Positions 19,740 to 29,623 of a stretch of 64,000 nucleotides of DNA are shown piece after piece. The stretch spans positions 838,501 to 902,500 of the forward strand of contig CP154827.1 in NCBI GenBank assembly GCA_039613835.1, written 5' to 3'. The DNA is from Acetobacteraceae bacterium. Lineage in GTDB: Bacteria > Pseudomonadota > Alphaproteobacteria > Acetobacterales > Acetobacteraceae. The position numbers were made by a program, and so were the translations under genes. The number at the start of each line of letters is the position of its first letter. Within the stretch, counting starts at the first letter, position 1. The notes beneath the pieces were generated by a model. It did not search any database. It was not told the DNA's origin and worked only from the letters and a program-made list of their open reading frames with translations.

Positions 19740-20417
19740 TCACCTTTTCCATAAAGGATTTTTCATACGGGCGATAAAAGCGCGATGGGCATCCTCCGTC
19801 GCTGCGTCCGGTGGCGGTATAAGTCGGGCCTGGCGGTGACGGTTCCGCTCATATTTCACCACCCTGCCGCCGCCTGTCGTCACCGTCAGCCCCAGCCCGC
19901 GCTGGCGACCACCCATGAGCTCGACATAAACTTCCGCGAGGAGGCGGCAATCCAGCAGGGCGTTATGGGTCGTGCGCTCGGAAAGATCGATATTATAGCG
20001 GCGGCATAAGGCGTCAAGATTATTCGGTAATCCGGGAAATCGCTTTTTGGCAATAATCAGCGTGTCGACCATACGCTGACGATCAAGCGGTGGTTTTTTG
20101 CACAATGCCAGTTCCGCATTGACGAAGCCGAAATCGAATGGCGCATTATGCGCGATGAGTTCATCCTCCCCGATGAAATCGAGAAATCCCTGCGCAATCT
20201 CCCCGAATTTGGGCTTGCCGACGAGGTCCTCCCGTGTGAAGCCATGCACGCGGCTTGATTCGGGCGGGACATCCCGCTCCGGGTCCACAAGCGTGTGATA
20301 GACCTCACCCGTTGGCAGATCATCGATCAGTTCAATAGCGGCGATCTCAATGACGCGATCCCCTGTTGCGGGGTCGAGCCCTGTTGTCTCCGTATCGAAA
20401 AGTACTGATCGCTTCAT
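19740..20417 (-). CDS. dnaQ: DNA polymerase III epsilon subunit (3'-5' proofreading exonuclease)
   Basis: A 225-residue DEDDh exonuclease: ExoI motif LFDTETTGLDP, ExoII HNAPFDFGFVNAEL and ExoIII HNALLDCRLLAEVY are all present and ordered. The ATG at 20417 (MKRSVLFDTE) is placed right after the coaE stop; an upstream in-frame start lies inside coaE. It forms part of the conserved aroE-coaE-dnaQ string. The intact proofreader argues against loss of epsilon as the cause of the many broken genes. Confidence 0.97.
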   Translation of the reverse strand: MKRSVLFDTETTGLDPATGDRVIEIAAIELIDDLPTGEVYHTLVDPERDVPPESSRVHGFTREDLVGKPKFGEIAQGFLDFIGEDELIAHNAPFDFGFVNAELALCKKPPLDRQRMVDTLIIAKKRFPGLPNNLDALCRRYNIDLSERTTHNALLDCRLLAEVYVELMGGRQRGLGLTVTTGGGRVVKYERNRHRQARLIPPPDAATEDAHRAFIARMKNPLWKR

Positions 20418-20418
20418 C

Positions 20419-21006
20419 CTATAATCCCAGTCTGAAAAGAGCTTTTTTAAGCATCCTGACGGCATCACTCTGCGATAAACCCGTGTGAATGACAATGTCC
20501 GCCACGCGTCGACGCGCTTCATCCGTGGCCTGCCGCGCCAATAAAGCGCGGGCCTCCGCCCCCGTCATTTTACCGCGACGGTGAATGCGCGCCACCCGCG
20601 CGGCGAGAGGAGCCTCCGCGACGATCACAATATCGCAATCCTTATGCGCGTTGGTCTCGATTAGGAGGGGAATATCAAGGACACAGACTCTTTGATGCGC
20701 AGCCCGCATGGAACGGAGGAATTTTTTGCGAGCTTCTTTCACGAGAGGGTGCATAATATGCTCAAGCTTTTTAAGCGCGTGATGATCCTGGGTAACATGC
20801 CGGCGCAGCCGCGCGCGATCCACGGCGCCATCAACGATGACATCGGGCCAAAGCTGTCCGATCATCCCCATAGCGATTCCGTTGCGACCCTGCATGCGGT
20901 GCACCACTTTATCCGCATCGAAAACCGGCCAGCCCTTGCGGTGCAGGCGCGCGGCGATCGTGGACTTACCTGCCCCCGTCGCACCCGTCAGGCCGATCAC
21001 GATCAC
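20419..21006 (-). CDS. coaE: Dephospho-CoA kinase
   Basis: Last enzyme of coenzyme A synthesis, phosphorylating the 3' hydroxyl of dephospho-CoA. The 195-residue protein begins MIVIGLTGATGAGKSTIA with its P-loop, followed by VFDADKVVH and the DIPLLIET lid-region motif. Its start overlaps the aroE stop by four bases (ATGA), indicating translational coupling. Confidence 0.96.
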   Translation of the reverse strand: MIVIGLTGATGAGKSTIAARLHRKGWPVFDADKVVHRMQGRNGIAMGMIGQLWPDVIVDGAVDRARLRRHVTQDHHALKKLEHIMHPLVKEARKKFLRSMRAAHQRVCVLDIPLLIETNAHKDCDIVIVAEAPLAARVARIHRRGKMTGAEARALLARQATDEARRRVADIVIHTGLSQSDAVRMLKKALFRLGL

Positions 21007-21884
21007 CCGAGCGCCCCGAGGAGGGCATGACGTGTTATCTCATCCGCCTGGGGGTCTTTCCCGAACCAGGCGCGGAACCCGACCCGCGCCTGCTCAATCA
21101 GCATCCCCAGCCCGTCAACCGTGCGCAAACCGCGCCGTCGCGCCTGGCGAAGGAGTGACGTCTCAAGCGGGACGTAGACAATATCGGCCACGCTTAGATC
21201 ATCCCGCGCCTTCGATAAGGCATCTGCCCAGTCATATTCAGCTGCGCCCTGCATGCCCAAAGACGTCGTGTTGACCAGCAAATCAACCTCACCAAGGTGA
21301 GACGGCCAGCCATCCCAATTGACGTGGCGAAGACCGTGCAGATGCGCGCATAAGGCTTCGGCGCGCGTTGCGGAGCGATTGGCGATGATGACGTCGCACC
21401 CTTCCTTCATCAAAGCCGCGCAGATTGCGCGCGCTGCGCCGCCAGCGCCAAGGATGAGCGCGCGCCCTTTAAGCGCGACACCATGCGCGCGAAGGTTCTC
21501 ACAGAACCCGGCCCCGTCCGTGCTGTCCTCGAAGATCTCGCCATGATCGCCAAAAACCAACGTATTGACGGAGCCGCATTGACGTGCGATCTCCGATTTC
21601 CGCGTTGCAATTTGAAAAGCTTCTTCTTTATGCGGAATGGTGACATTGACGCCCCGGAAACCGAGGTGCTGAAGCAAATCGATCCCGGCTTTGAAATTTT
21701 CCGGTGCGAGAGGAAGTTTCAGGTAATATCCGGAAATATCATAGCGCCGGAGCCAGCCATTATGCAGGGCGGGTGACAATGTGTGTTTTAGCGGCCAACC
21801 CACAACGCCCGCAAGCTGAGGAAGGGTGCCGCCGAAGGACTCCGTCAGACGGAAGCGTGCTGCAACGGGACGCACGCCGATCAT
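21003..21884 (-). CDS. aroE: Shikimate dehydrogenase
   Basis: NADPH-dependent reduction of 3-dehydroshikimate in aromatic amino acid synthesis. Catalytic Lys and Asp are seen in VTIPHKEEAF and STDGAGFCENL; the substrate site is GWPLKHTLSPALHN and the nucleotide loop LILGAGGAARA. I prefer ATG 21884, which overlaps the stop of the upstream amidohydrolase remnant in an ATGA junction (293 residues); a start at 21929 would add 15 residues. In many relatives maf occupies the upstream position, which is not the case here. Confidence 0.95.
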   Translation of the reverse strand: MIGVRPVAARFRLTESFGGTLPQLAGVVGWPLKHTLSPALHNGWLRRYDISGYYLKLPLAPENFKAGIDLLQHLGFRGVNVTIPHKEEAFQIATRKSEIARQCGSVNTLVFGDHGEIFEDSTDGAGFCENLRAHGVALKGRALILGAGGAARAICAALMKEGCDVIIANRSATRAEALCAHLHGLRHVNWDGWPSHLGEVDLLVNTTSLGMQGAAEYDWADALSKARDDLSVADIVYVPLETSLLRQARRRGLRTVDGLGMLIEQARVGFRAWFGKDPQADEITRHALLGALG

Positions 21885-22640
21885 CTGCGCCAATATATCG
21901 GCAATAACTGCGTCAGGATCGCTGCCCAATTTTCCTGTCCTGCCTCGTCTGCGATGAGATCCTGCCTGATCTCGATTTCAAGATAAGGCATGCCGCGTGT
22001 CTCCGCGTGATAAGGTATCGTATAATCTGAAGTCGCCGTCATCCGATAGGGTTCGTTTTTTCCGACCACCCATCCGCCTCTCTCGACAAGGAGATGATGC
22101 ATAATCTCAGCGGAAACGGCATTCTTATGGAAAAGCACCCCGCACCCCAGGCCCGATTCTGCCCCTGCCAGGCCGGGATGAAGCTGTGCAGCGAGATCAT
22201 GGCGCATTTTTGCGGATCAGTCGTCGCAAGTTGCTGCGTGATGCAATCATGATAGGGGCGGAAAATTTCCCGCTCACGCTGACACCGTTCATCATCGCTC
22301 AAATTTTAATTCCCGCTGATGACCGTTTGATCCGAGTGGGACAGGATAGAGGTGTCGTGACCCGGCACCCGGTTACAATCAATGACGAGGCGGGAATAAA
22401 CCTGCTCTATGAGGGTTGCGCCCAAAGCCGCATGCACAGGCGCCGCGCGACCCCGGCAATGCCGATATCCCAGGCAATATGCCGCGTGCGATCCGCCTCC
22501 GGCACGCCGAGATCACCTAATCTCTCAGGGATGCGCTTCCCCGCATGGTCGCATACGAGAATGAAAGGCACGTCATATGTCGCGGGGTGGAGGATGAAGG
22601 GCGCGGGTGCGTCATCCATCAGAAGGGGAGTTAAAGTCAT
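21881..22640 (-). pseudogene. Broken N-formylglutamate amidohydrolase family gene
   Basis: The reconstructed protein begins MTLTPLLMDDAPAPF, contains VCDHAGKRIPE, then in a second frame YSRLVIDCNRVPG, SDQTVISGN, REREIFRPYHD and ISLHSFIPAWQG, and in a third frame GVLFHKNAVSAEI to the end IYWRR. These are the ordered motifs of the N-formylglutamate amidohydrolase (FGase) family. Lesions: a frameshift near 22435, an in-frame TAA at 22306-22308 and a frameshift near 22140. Three independent lesions, one a nonsense codon, make genuine inactivation likely. Histidine degradation or formyl-glutamate salvage would be affected. Confidence 0.85.
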
Positions 22641-22696
22641 GAATTGCGTGATCGGCGTGAAAACATTACGTTGCTGCCGAACACTCCTCGCAAGTT

Positions 22697-24115
22697 TTGG
22701 AATTGAACGTGCCTGATTATAAATCCTGCCTTGCCAATCCACAATGGGGCGGCCGTTTTGCCGGTGGCCCTGCCGATATCATGCGCGATATCAATGCATC
22801 GATCGGCTTTGACCAGCGCCTCTGGCGGCAGGATATTCGCGGGTCTCTCGCCCATGCAAAGATGCTCGCGCATGTCGGCATCCTCTCACCCGAAGATGCC
22901 AAGGCCATTGAAGACGGGCTGAACATCATCGCCACTGACATCGCGGAAGGGCGCTTTGAATTTTCAGCGACCCTGGAAGATATTCACATGAATATCGAAG
23001 CGCGCCTATCAAAAAAAATTGGCGAGGCCGGGAAGCGTCTGCATACAGCGCGGTCACGCAATGACCAGGTTGCGACAGATTTCCGCTTATGGACGCGGGA
23101 TGCGATTGACAGCCTGTCAGCGCAGGTCACATCCCTCATGCGCGCCCTCGCACAGCGTGCATGTGAGTATGCCGCCACCCCGATGCCTGGCTTCACCCAT
23201 TTGCAGGCCGCCCAACCCATCACCTTCGGGCATCATTTGCTTGCTTATGTGGAGATGTTGGTGCGTGATAAGGGGCGGCTGCAAGATGCGCGCGCGCGCC
23301 TAAATGAATGCCCGCTGGGTTCCGCCGCGCTGGCAGGCACGTCCTTCCCCATTGACCGTGAGATGACAGCGCGGGAGCTGGGTTTTGACCGTCCGACACG
23401 CAACTCCCTCGATGCTGTCTCGGACCGTGATTTCGCCTTGGAGTATCTCTCGGCCCTCAACCTCCTCGCCATGCATTTATCGCGCCTGGCTGAGGAAATC
23501 GTTATCTGGTGTTCAGCCCCGTTTCAATTCGTGACCCTGTCCGATGCGTTCACAACGGGCTCGTCCATCATGTCGCAAAAGCGTAACCCGGATGCGGCGG
23601 AGTTGATCCGTGCCAAAATCGGCCGCATCAGCGGGGATTATCTCTCACTCCTGATGGTCATGAAAGGCCTGCCCCTTGCTTACGCAAAGGACTCGCAGGA
23701 GGATAAAGAGCCGGTTTTTGACGCGACGGAAGCCACGACCCTGTCCCTCGCCGCGATGGAAGGCATGATCCGCGACCTTAAGGCCGCGCCCGAAGTCATG
23801 CGCCATTACGCCGCTGCCGGGTTCTCAACCGCGACGGACCTGGCGGACTGGCTGGTGCGGGCATTGAAACTCCCCTTCCGCACCGCGCATCACATTACCG
23901 GGCAGCTTGTCAGCATCGCGGAGAGGAAGAAGGTCGATCTCGCTGAACTCTCCCTGGCCGAAATGCAGAAAGTCGCGCCGGAAATTCACGAGGGGGTTTA
24001 CGGCGTGCTGACGGTTGAATCATCGCTTGCCTCACGTCGGAGCTTTGGCGGCACAGCCCCTGAAAATGTCGCGCGTGAGGCGCAGAGATGGTGCGATATT
24101 CTGGGAGAAGAATGA
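22697..24115 (+). CDS. argH: Argininosuccinate lyase
   Basis: Cleaves argininosuccinate to arginine and fumarate. The 472-residue protein has [13 protein letters not shown] at the N-terminus, [17 protein letters not shown], the catalytic-Ser signature region [18 protein letters not shown] and the C-terminal [15 protein letters not shown]. Starts at TTG 22697 or GTG 22709 are possible; no ATG is available before the conserved region. The stop overlaps the lptM start as ATGA. Confidence 0.96.
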   Translation: MELNVPDYKSCLANPQWGGRFAGGPADIMRDINASIGFDQRLWRQDIRGSLAHAKMLAHVGILSPEDAKAIEDGLNIIATDIAEGRFEFSATLEDIHMNIEARLSKKIGEAGKRLHTARSRNDQVATDFRLWTRDAIDSLSAQVTSLMRALAQRACEYAATPMPGFTHLQAAQPITFGHHLLAYVEMLVRDKGRLQDARARLNECPLGSAALAGTSFPIDREMTARELGFDRPTRNSLDAVSDRDFALEYLSALNLLAMHLSRLAEEIVIWCSAPFQFVTLSDAFTTGSSIMSQKRNPDAAELIRAKIGRISGDYLSLLMVMKGLPLAYAKDSQEDKEPVFDATEATTLSLAAMEGMIRDLKAAPEVMRHYAAAGFSTATDLADWLVRALKLPFRTAHHITGQLVSIAERKKVDLAELSLAEMQKVAPEIHEGVYGVLTVESSLASRRSFGGTAPENVAREAQRWCDILGEE

Positions 24116-24252
24116 TGAGACATGGTTTGATTATCTCGCTGATCATCACCCTCACGGCCATGACATTGACAGGTTGCGGCAAAAAAGGCGCCCCGCACAG
24201 TCCGGGTGGGCCGGGTGAGCAAATCTTCCCGCGCGATTACCCGGTTGAGTGA
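24115..24252 (+). CDS. lptM: Small LptM/YifL-type lipoprotein
   Basis: A 45-residue lipoprotein that starts in an ATGA overlap with the argH stop. It has a basic start (MRHGLIISL), a hydrophobic core and lipobox LTGC, then the short tail CGKKGAPHSPGGPGEQ. The position directly after argH and the CGKKGA tail match LptM, which helps LptDE mature in the outer membrane. In many alphaproteobacteria lysA follows directly; here lysA lies 6.8 kb away. Confidence 0.8.
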   Translation: MRHGLIISLIITLTAMTLTGCGKKGAPHSPGGPGEQIFPRDYPVE

Positions 24253-25064
24253 AGTACGGCCTCACCCATTGCAATAATGTCAGCTATATGAGCCCTGTCG
24301 CGCCGTATCTCCCTGATGGCGGGTGCATGGGTGCTTTTTGAGAGTTTGCGTCCCATCTCGTCAAAGGTGAGGGGGTGATGTGCATAAACGGGCTCCGGGA
24401 ATGACAGCAACTGTTGCAGCACGCGATACACTGAAGTCGCGGAGCGCAGATCGGCCCCGCGCGTCACACAGGTAACATTCTGGTCCGCATCGTCACATGT
24501 GACGCAAAGATGATAGGACACGCCATTATCCCGCCGTGCGAGGATTACATCGCCATAAGAGGCCGCCGCGCCGGAAACATACCCTTCTCCGACTTTCTGC
24601 CATCCCGGCATGTGGCAGATCACATCCAACGCCCGCGCCATGTTGAGCCGCCAGAGGGGCGGGCGGTCAAGGTTGCAGCCGCGCATTCTGCAATGTCCGT
24701 TATAAAGGGGACTCCCATCCGAGTCCCGCCCGAACGCTTTCTGGGCGACCTCCTGCCGTGTACAGGTGCAGGGATAAATGAGGTGGCGTGACTTCAGGAC
24801 GCACAAAGCAGCCTGGTAACGCGGCATGTTACGGGATTGGTAAAAAGGCGGCGCATCGGACGACAGGCCGAGCCAGGTGAGATCCTCAAATATTGAAGCA
24901 GCATATTCAGCCCGGCACTTGGAGGCGTCGATATCCTCGATGCGCACGAGATAACGGCCCGCCTGCCCGGCCTTCCGCCGGGCGAAAAGCGCGGAAGCCA
25001 CATGCCCGATATGAAAGTAACCTGTCGGGCTGGGCGCAAAACGCGTTACAAAATGGTCTGAAAT
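24237..25064 (-). CDS. gluQ: Glutamyl-Q tRNA(Asp) synthetase with apparent ATT start
   Basis: Paralogue of glutamyl-tRNA synthetase that loads glutamate onto queuosine of tRNA-Asp. The frame reads FVTRFAPSPTGYFHIGH (HIGH motif), IEDIDASKC, the Cys-rich zinc site YPCTCTR...YNGHCR and the KMSKS-like GRKLSKST. No ATG, GTG or TTG occurs in frame between the upstream stop and this conserved start. The first plausible codon is ATT at 25062-25064, preceded by AAGGAGG four bases away, giving ISDHFVTRF; an internal GTG at 25001 would delete the HIGH motif. Either an ATT start or a mutated ATG. The length is then 275 residues. Confidence 0.88.
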   Translation of the reverse strand: MSDHFVTRFAPSPTGYFHIGHVASALFARRKAGQAGRYLVRIEDIDASKCRAEYAASIFEDLTWLGLSSDAPPFYQSRNMPRYQAALCVLKSRHLIYPCTCTRQEVAQKAFGRDSDGSPLYNGHCRMRGCNLDRPPLWRLNMARALDVICHMPGWQKVGEGYVSGAAASYGDVILARRDNGVSYHLCVTCDDADQNVTCVTRGADLRSATSVYRVLQQLLSFPEPVYAHHPLTFDEMGRKLSKSTHAPAIREIRRDRAHIADIIAMGEAVLHSTG

Positions 25065-25180
25065 GCGCCCTCCTTGCCCTTTCGGGCGAAAACTGAAATA
25101 GTGTGAGGAGTGACGGTTAAGACGATGTCAAAAAGCCATGCAAAAATGGTGCGCGTCGCCCCCCGCCGGTCGCTGGGAGG

Positions 25181-25753
25181 ATGTGCATGCTTACAGGCAG
25201 TTATCGACACTATCCCGCTTTGGTGTTGAACGCCGATTTCCGCCCACTCTCCTATTTTCCTCTGTCGCTCTGGTCATTGCAGGATGCCATACGTGCCGTC
25301 TTTCTGGATCGTGTCACAGTCCTGAGTGAATATGAAGGGGTTGAGGTGCACTCCACGAGCTGCACCCTAACCGTTCCGAGTGTGATCGCCCTCAAGGAAT
25401 TTGTCGAGACAGCGCGTCAGCCGGCCTTTACAAGGTTTAATGTGTTTCTGCGCGATAATTTTCGCTGCCAATATTGCCATGCGCGCCTTCCGGCGCAGGA
25501 ACTCACTTTTGACCATGTCATCCCGCGCTGCCGCGGTGGGCGTACAAGCTGGGAAAATGTCGTGACGGCCTGTAGCCCGTGTAACCTCGCAAAGGGGGGC
25601 AGAATGCCGGAAGACATCGCTATGACCCCCCTCTCCCGCCCGATGCGCCCCACGACGCGACGTTTGCAGGCGAATGGCCGACATTTTCCGCCCAATTACC
25701 TGCATGAAAGCTGGCGCGATTATCTATATTGGGATTCCGTGCTGGAGAGCTGA
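25181..25753 (+). CDS. HNH endonuclease family protein
   Basis: A 190-residue protein with a C-terminal HNH domain: RDNFRCQYCHARLPAQ, the LTFDHVIPRCRGG core, then WENVVTACSPCNLAKGG with the second zinc CxxC pair. The N-terminal part (VLNADFRPLSYFPLSLW) is the conserved domain of chromosomal HNH proteins common in alphaproteobacteria, not a typical homing or restriction enzyme. Substrate and role are unknown. It is divergent from gluQRS and convergent with the ArsC-like remnant, seven bases away. ATG 25187 is an alternative start. Confidence 0.88.
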   Translation: MCMLTGSYRHYPALVLNADFRPLSYFPLSLWSLQDAIRAVFLDRVTVLSEYEGVEVHSTSCTLTVPSVIALKEFVETARQPAFTRFNVFLRDNFRCQYCHARLPAQELTFDHVIPRCRGGRTSWENVVTACSPCNLAKGGRMPEDIAMTPLSRPMRPTTRRLQANGRHFPPNYLHESWRDYLYWDSVLES

Positions 25754-25759
25754 GTTTTT

Positions 25760-26132
25760 TCAGACGCTTTCGGCTGGGAAGAGCGCCTCATAGGTGGCGA
25801 CGTCAAACCCAACCGTCATTCCGCCCTGACCGGACTCGAGCACGGGGCGTTTGATGAGGGATGGGTATTTCAGCATCAGCGCCCTGGCCCTCGCGGCGTC
25901 TAGCTGCGCCTTCTCCCCTTCCGCCAACCCCCGAAACGTCGTCCCCCGACGATTTAACAGCACCTCCCACCCGAGTTTTGCCGCCCAAACCGTAAGTTGG
26001 GAGTCGATGGGGGTGTCTTTTTGAAGTCGATGAACCGATAGTCGACACCTTGCGCCTCCAGCCAGGCCCGCGCCTTTTTGACGCTGCCGCAGTTGGGAAT
26101 GCCGTAGAGGGCGGGGGTGGAGTTGGGGGCAT
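25760..26132 (-). pseudogene. Broken ArsC/Spx-like (YffB family) reductase gene
   Basis: Joined over three frames the product reads [51 protein letters not shown] and MLKYPSLIKRPVLE, the ordered motifs of the arsenate-reductase-like YffB family, with a single active-site cysteine in NCGSVKK. Frame changes fall in or close to C/G homopolymers: the G5 run at 26009-26013, and the stretch 26111-26127 just after the ATG. As sequenced it is not translatable; both indels could be homopolymer sequencing errors. Confidence 0.75.
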
Positions 26133-26256
26133 GGGGGACCTCATTTGTTGCCTGGAACGGACAAAGAGCAAACCTTAATCTTATCAGCTCGACCTTGCAC
26201 CCTGGGTATTTCGTTAACTATTATTATGACGGTAGGGAATGAGGGAGGGAACGACG

Positions 26257-27780
26257 TTGAGTTTTAAAGAGTTGAAAGGACAAAGTGCTCACCTCATTAA
26301 CCTCAACAAAATAATATCATAGTGGGCCGTAATGGCTCGGGTAAAGTCGCTTCCTTCGTGGACTTGAGACGTTCTCCAACGAAGGGGTGAGCCCTTGGAA
26401 CGTCAGGTATATCAGCCCGGAACGAGCAGGATCCTTCAAACCTGAAGGGAGCGTCATCTCCAACATGAGATTCAATCCTAGATGACTTGAGGGGAATCGG
26501 AGACAAAATCAAGTAGATCAGTTTAAAGCTGCTTCAGTGGTTTTGCTTCAGCAACTTGAAAATTTGTACAATAGGCGAATTCTTCGTACTCCCGAACTTC
26601 GATCAGATCCGAGACGAAGCTTCGAGACGGATCGTTTGCATAAGATAAACGAATTTCTTTCGAATATTGTTCTAAAAATGGGTAATAAAGATTTCGAATT
26701 TTATTCTCTCAATAACGAAAAGGTCATCGAACCTCGAAACATTAGCAGTGGGGAATCAGAAGTGGTCACTCTTGCGACCGAAATTTTTTACTTTTTCGAC
26801 ACTTTGGACGAATCCAAATTCAACGTATTGCTCCTCGATGATCCAGATGTTCATCTCCATCCTGATCTTCAAACTCGAATTGAAAAATTGATCCTCGCCA
26901 TGCTCGAAGAGTTTCAGAGTATGCGAAATAGAATTGCAATCTGCATCGCCACTCATAGTAGTTCATTGGTTTGCTCTTTTGCTAGCTCACTCGACGTGTC
27001 GGTTGGCATAAAAACCTCGGAGAGGATACTGTGGAGTCGAGTTTGGTCAACGACAAATTGAGAAGAGTTGGGCCGTTCCTCGGCCACCCTCTCTCATTGT
27101 GTTTGAGTGACGTTGCACCGCTTTTGGTTGAGGGAGACGATGATGAACGCGTTTGGCAGCAGGCTGCAAGAGCGTCGCTAGGTAAAATCAAAGTTTTTCC
27201 TATCGTGGCTGATGGCACACAGCGGTTAAGAGGCTTGGAGGATGAGTTCATCAAGCTTCTCAAAGCATTGTACGATGATTCTGTCGCCTTCTCGATACGT
27301 GATGGAGATGGGGTGATCGATAAGCCACTTGAGCCGAGGCCGCCTCTAAAAAGATTTTTCTTGCAATGCTACGCGATCGAAAACTTACTCGTGACTGAAC
27401 CGTGTCTCTTAATCATGGAAACAGATTGGGACAATTTTTCCGGTTCCGCATCAAAATGGATAGGAGGAAACCCCGAGCGTAAAAGCATCCATTTACTGAA
27501 AAAATTGATCGAGTCAGAGGATCGACTTCGACACAATAAGATCAAGGATTTACATCAAATCATTTGCGAGATTGCCGGTTGCAAAAAACCTTGGGAAGTA
27601 GTGGTTGGCAAGGCGATAGCGCAGTTACAGAACGAGGATGTCGACACTTCAAACATGTTGGTCGACTTTCTCGGAAAAGGTTTGGTGAACAGCGTCATCT
27701 TTAGGGACGCGAGGCAACAGGAAAGTCTCTCGACGCCGGAGGGCGATGCGGAGCAACCGCTCGTTTCGGTAAACCAGTAA
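26257..27780 (+). pseudogene. Decayed AAA/ABC-type ATPase with C-terminal TOPRIM-like domain
   Basis: Start probably TTG 26257 (SFKELKGQSAHLINLNK) after a GGGAGGGA site. The ATPase half has Walker A VGRNGSGK, then SRFLRGLETFSNEG and ISPERAGSFKP, an ABC-like signature ISSGESEVVTLATEI, Walker B FNVLLLDDPDVHLHPDL and switch histidine CIATHSSSLV. The second half has LLVEGDDDERVWQQAA and SIRDGDG, resembling the TOPRIM/DUF4435-type ends of OLD-like nucleases. Lesions: frameshifts near 26315, 26343 and 27035 and TGA at 26483-26485 where Trp is expected. Base composition is visibly more AT-rich than the neighbours, suggesting transfer. Original role, possibly phage defence, is inference. Confidence 0.75.
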
Positions 27781-27865
27781 TCCGGGATGCAGCTTGAGGG
27801 TGTGAGAAAGAGCTTGACCGTCTCACGGTCATAGCGGCATCGAGGGCAATCAAGTAAATCCCCCC

Positions 27866-29461
27866 TTATTCCCACTCAATTGTCCCCGGCGGCTTCGATG
27901 TGATATCGTAAGTCACCCGGTTAATCCCCCGCACTTCATTGACAATGCGCCCCGCGACGCGGTTGAGGAAGGCGAAGTCGAAGGGGTAGACTTCGGCGGT
28001 CATGCCGTCGCTGCTGGTGACGGCGCGGAGGGCGCAGGCTTGGTCGTAGGTGCGGCCATCGCCCATGACGCCGACCGTGCGCACGGGCAGAAGCACCGCG
28101 AAAGCCTGCCAAATCGCATCGTACAGCCCGGCATTGCGGATTTCCTCAAGGTAAATCGTATCGACCTTCCGCAGCAGGTCCAGCTTCTCACGCGTGATAT
28201 CGCCCGGTACGCGGATGGCGAGGCCCGGCCCGGGGAAGGGATGGCGGTTGATCACGATGTCCGGCAGGCCCAATTCCCGCCCTAATCCGCGCACTTCATC
28301 CTTGAACAACTCGCGCAGGGGCTCGACGAGGCTCATTTTCATGCGTTCGGGCAGGCCGCCCACATTATGGTGGGATTTGATCGTGACGGAAGGTCCGCCG
28401 GTAAAGCTAACAGATTCAATCACATCCGGGTAAAGCGTCCCCTGCGCGAGGAACTGCGCGCCCCCAAGTTTCGCGGCCTCTTCCTCAAAAACTTCAACAA
28501 ACAGGCGCCCGATGGTTTTGCGTTTCGTCTCCGGGTCCGTCACCCCTGCCAACGCGTTGAGGAATAATTCCGACACATCACGATGCACGAGCTGTATGTT
28601 GAACCGCCCGCGGAAAGTCCTGACGACTTCTTCCGCCTCACCGGCGCGCAGCAAACCGGGGTCAACGAAGATGCATGTCAATTGGTCACCCACCGCCTCA
28701 TGGATCAGCTTGGCCGCAACCGACGAATCAACCCCACCGGAAAGGCCGCAAATAACGCGCCCTTCCCCCACCTGCTGGCGAATACGCGCGATTTCCAGGT
28801 CGCGGAAACCGGCCATCGTCCAGGTGCCTTTGCACCCCGCCACACCATGCGTGAAGTTGCGCAGCAAGGCCGCGCCATGGGGGGTGTGCACGACTTCGGG
28901 GTGGAACTGCACCCCGTAAATCCGGCGGCTCTCGTCGGCGATAATGGCGAATGGCGCCCCTTCAGAAACCGCAACCGCCGTAAAGCCGGACGGGATCTTC
29001 GTGACGCGGTCACCATGGTTCATCCAAACTTGCTCCCGATGGCCACGCGCCCAGGCCCCGCGGAAAAGCGCGCAATCATCGACGATTTCGATAAAAGCGC
29101 AGCCAAACTCGCGATGCTCATGCGATTCGACAGCTCCGCCGAGCTGCGCGCACAGCGCCTGCTGGCCGTAGCAAATGCCCAAAATCGGCACATTGAGCGC
29201 AAAAATCTCTTCCGGGATGCGCGGCGCATCGGGGTCATGCACACTTGCCGGCCCGCCAGAGAGGATGATCCCGCGCGGTGCAAAATCGGAAAGCCGGGTG
29301 ATGTCGGTTGTGAAAGGCCAGATCTCACAATAAATCCCGCTCTCCCGCACGCGGCGGGCGATGAGCTGTGTCACCTGACTGCCGAAATCCAGGATCAGGA
29401 TGCGGTCTTCATGGAGTCGGACGTCGAGATCGTGCATCGCACGGGGTTCAGGCAGGCTCAT
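27866..29461 (-). CDS. guaA: GMP synthase (glutamine-hydrolysing)
   Basis: Converts XMP to GMP. The 531-residue protein has an N-terminal class I glutaminase ([18 protein letters not shown], nucleophile Cys in [19 protein letters not shown]), the PP-loop [17 protein letters not shown] and the dimerisation end [10 protein letters not shown] start at ATG 29437 ([13 protein letters not shown]) is an alternative. It follows the decayed ATPase gene in convergent orientation and is itself intact. Confidence 0.98.
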   Translation of the reverse strand: MSLPEPRAMHDLDVRLHEDRILILDFGSQVTQLIARRVRESGIYCEIWPFTTDITRLSDFAPRGIILSGGPASVHDPDAPRIPEEIFALNVPILGICYGQQALCAQLGGAVESHEHREFGCAFIEIVDDCALFRGAWARGHREQVWMNHGDRVTKIPSGFTAVAVSEGAPFAIIADESRRIYGVQFHPEVVHTPHGAALLRNFTHGVAGCKGTWTMAGFRDLEIARIRQQVGEGRVICGLSGGVDSSVAAKLIHEAVGDQLTCIFVDPGLLRAGEAEEVVRTFRGRFNIQLVHRDVSELFLNALAGVTDPETKRKTIGRLFVEVFEEEAAKLGGAQFLAQGTLYPDVIESVSFTGGPSVTIKSHHNVGGLPERMKMSLVEPLRELFKDEVRGLGRELGLPDIVINRHPFPGPGLAIRVPGDITREKLDLLRKVDTIYLEEIRNAGLYDAIWQAFAVLLPVRTVGVMGDGRTYDQACALRAVTSSDGMTAEVYPFDFAFLNRVAGRIVNEVRGINRVTYDITSKPPGTIEWE

Positions 29462-29623
29462 TCTTCACTTTCGCGTCTTGGCAAGGGCGGTCGAGAAGGT
29501 CAGTATACAGCTTTCTTATAAACCCGTCACCCAAATCACGCCACTTCACGCAGGGATATTGAGATCTGCAGCGCGTTTCCTGATAGGCTGGCGGGAGGTT
29601 CGATATTTTGATCAGGATGACAC

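Noticed and set aside
25181..25753. HNH protein as a mobile homing or restriction endonuclease
   Set aside because: Its N-terminal domain and setting match the vertically inherited chromosomal HNH family; no intron, intein or methylase is adjacent.
26257..27780. An active phage-defence system at the AAA/TOPRIM-like locus
   Set aside because: The gene carries four lesions and has no intact partner gene nearby; only a remnant can be claimed.
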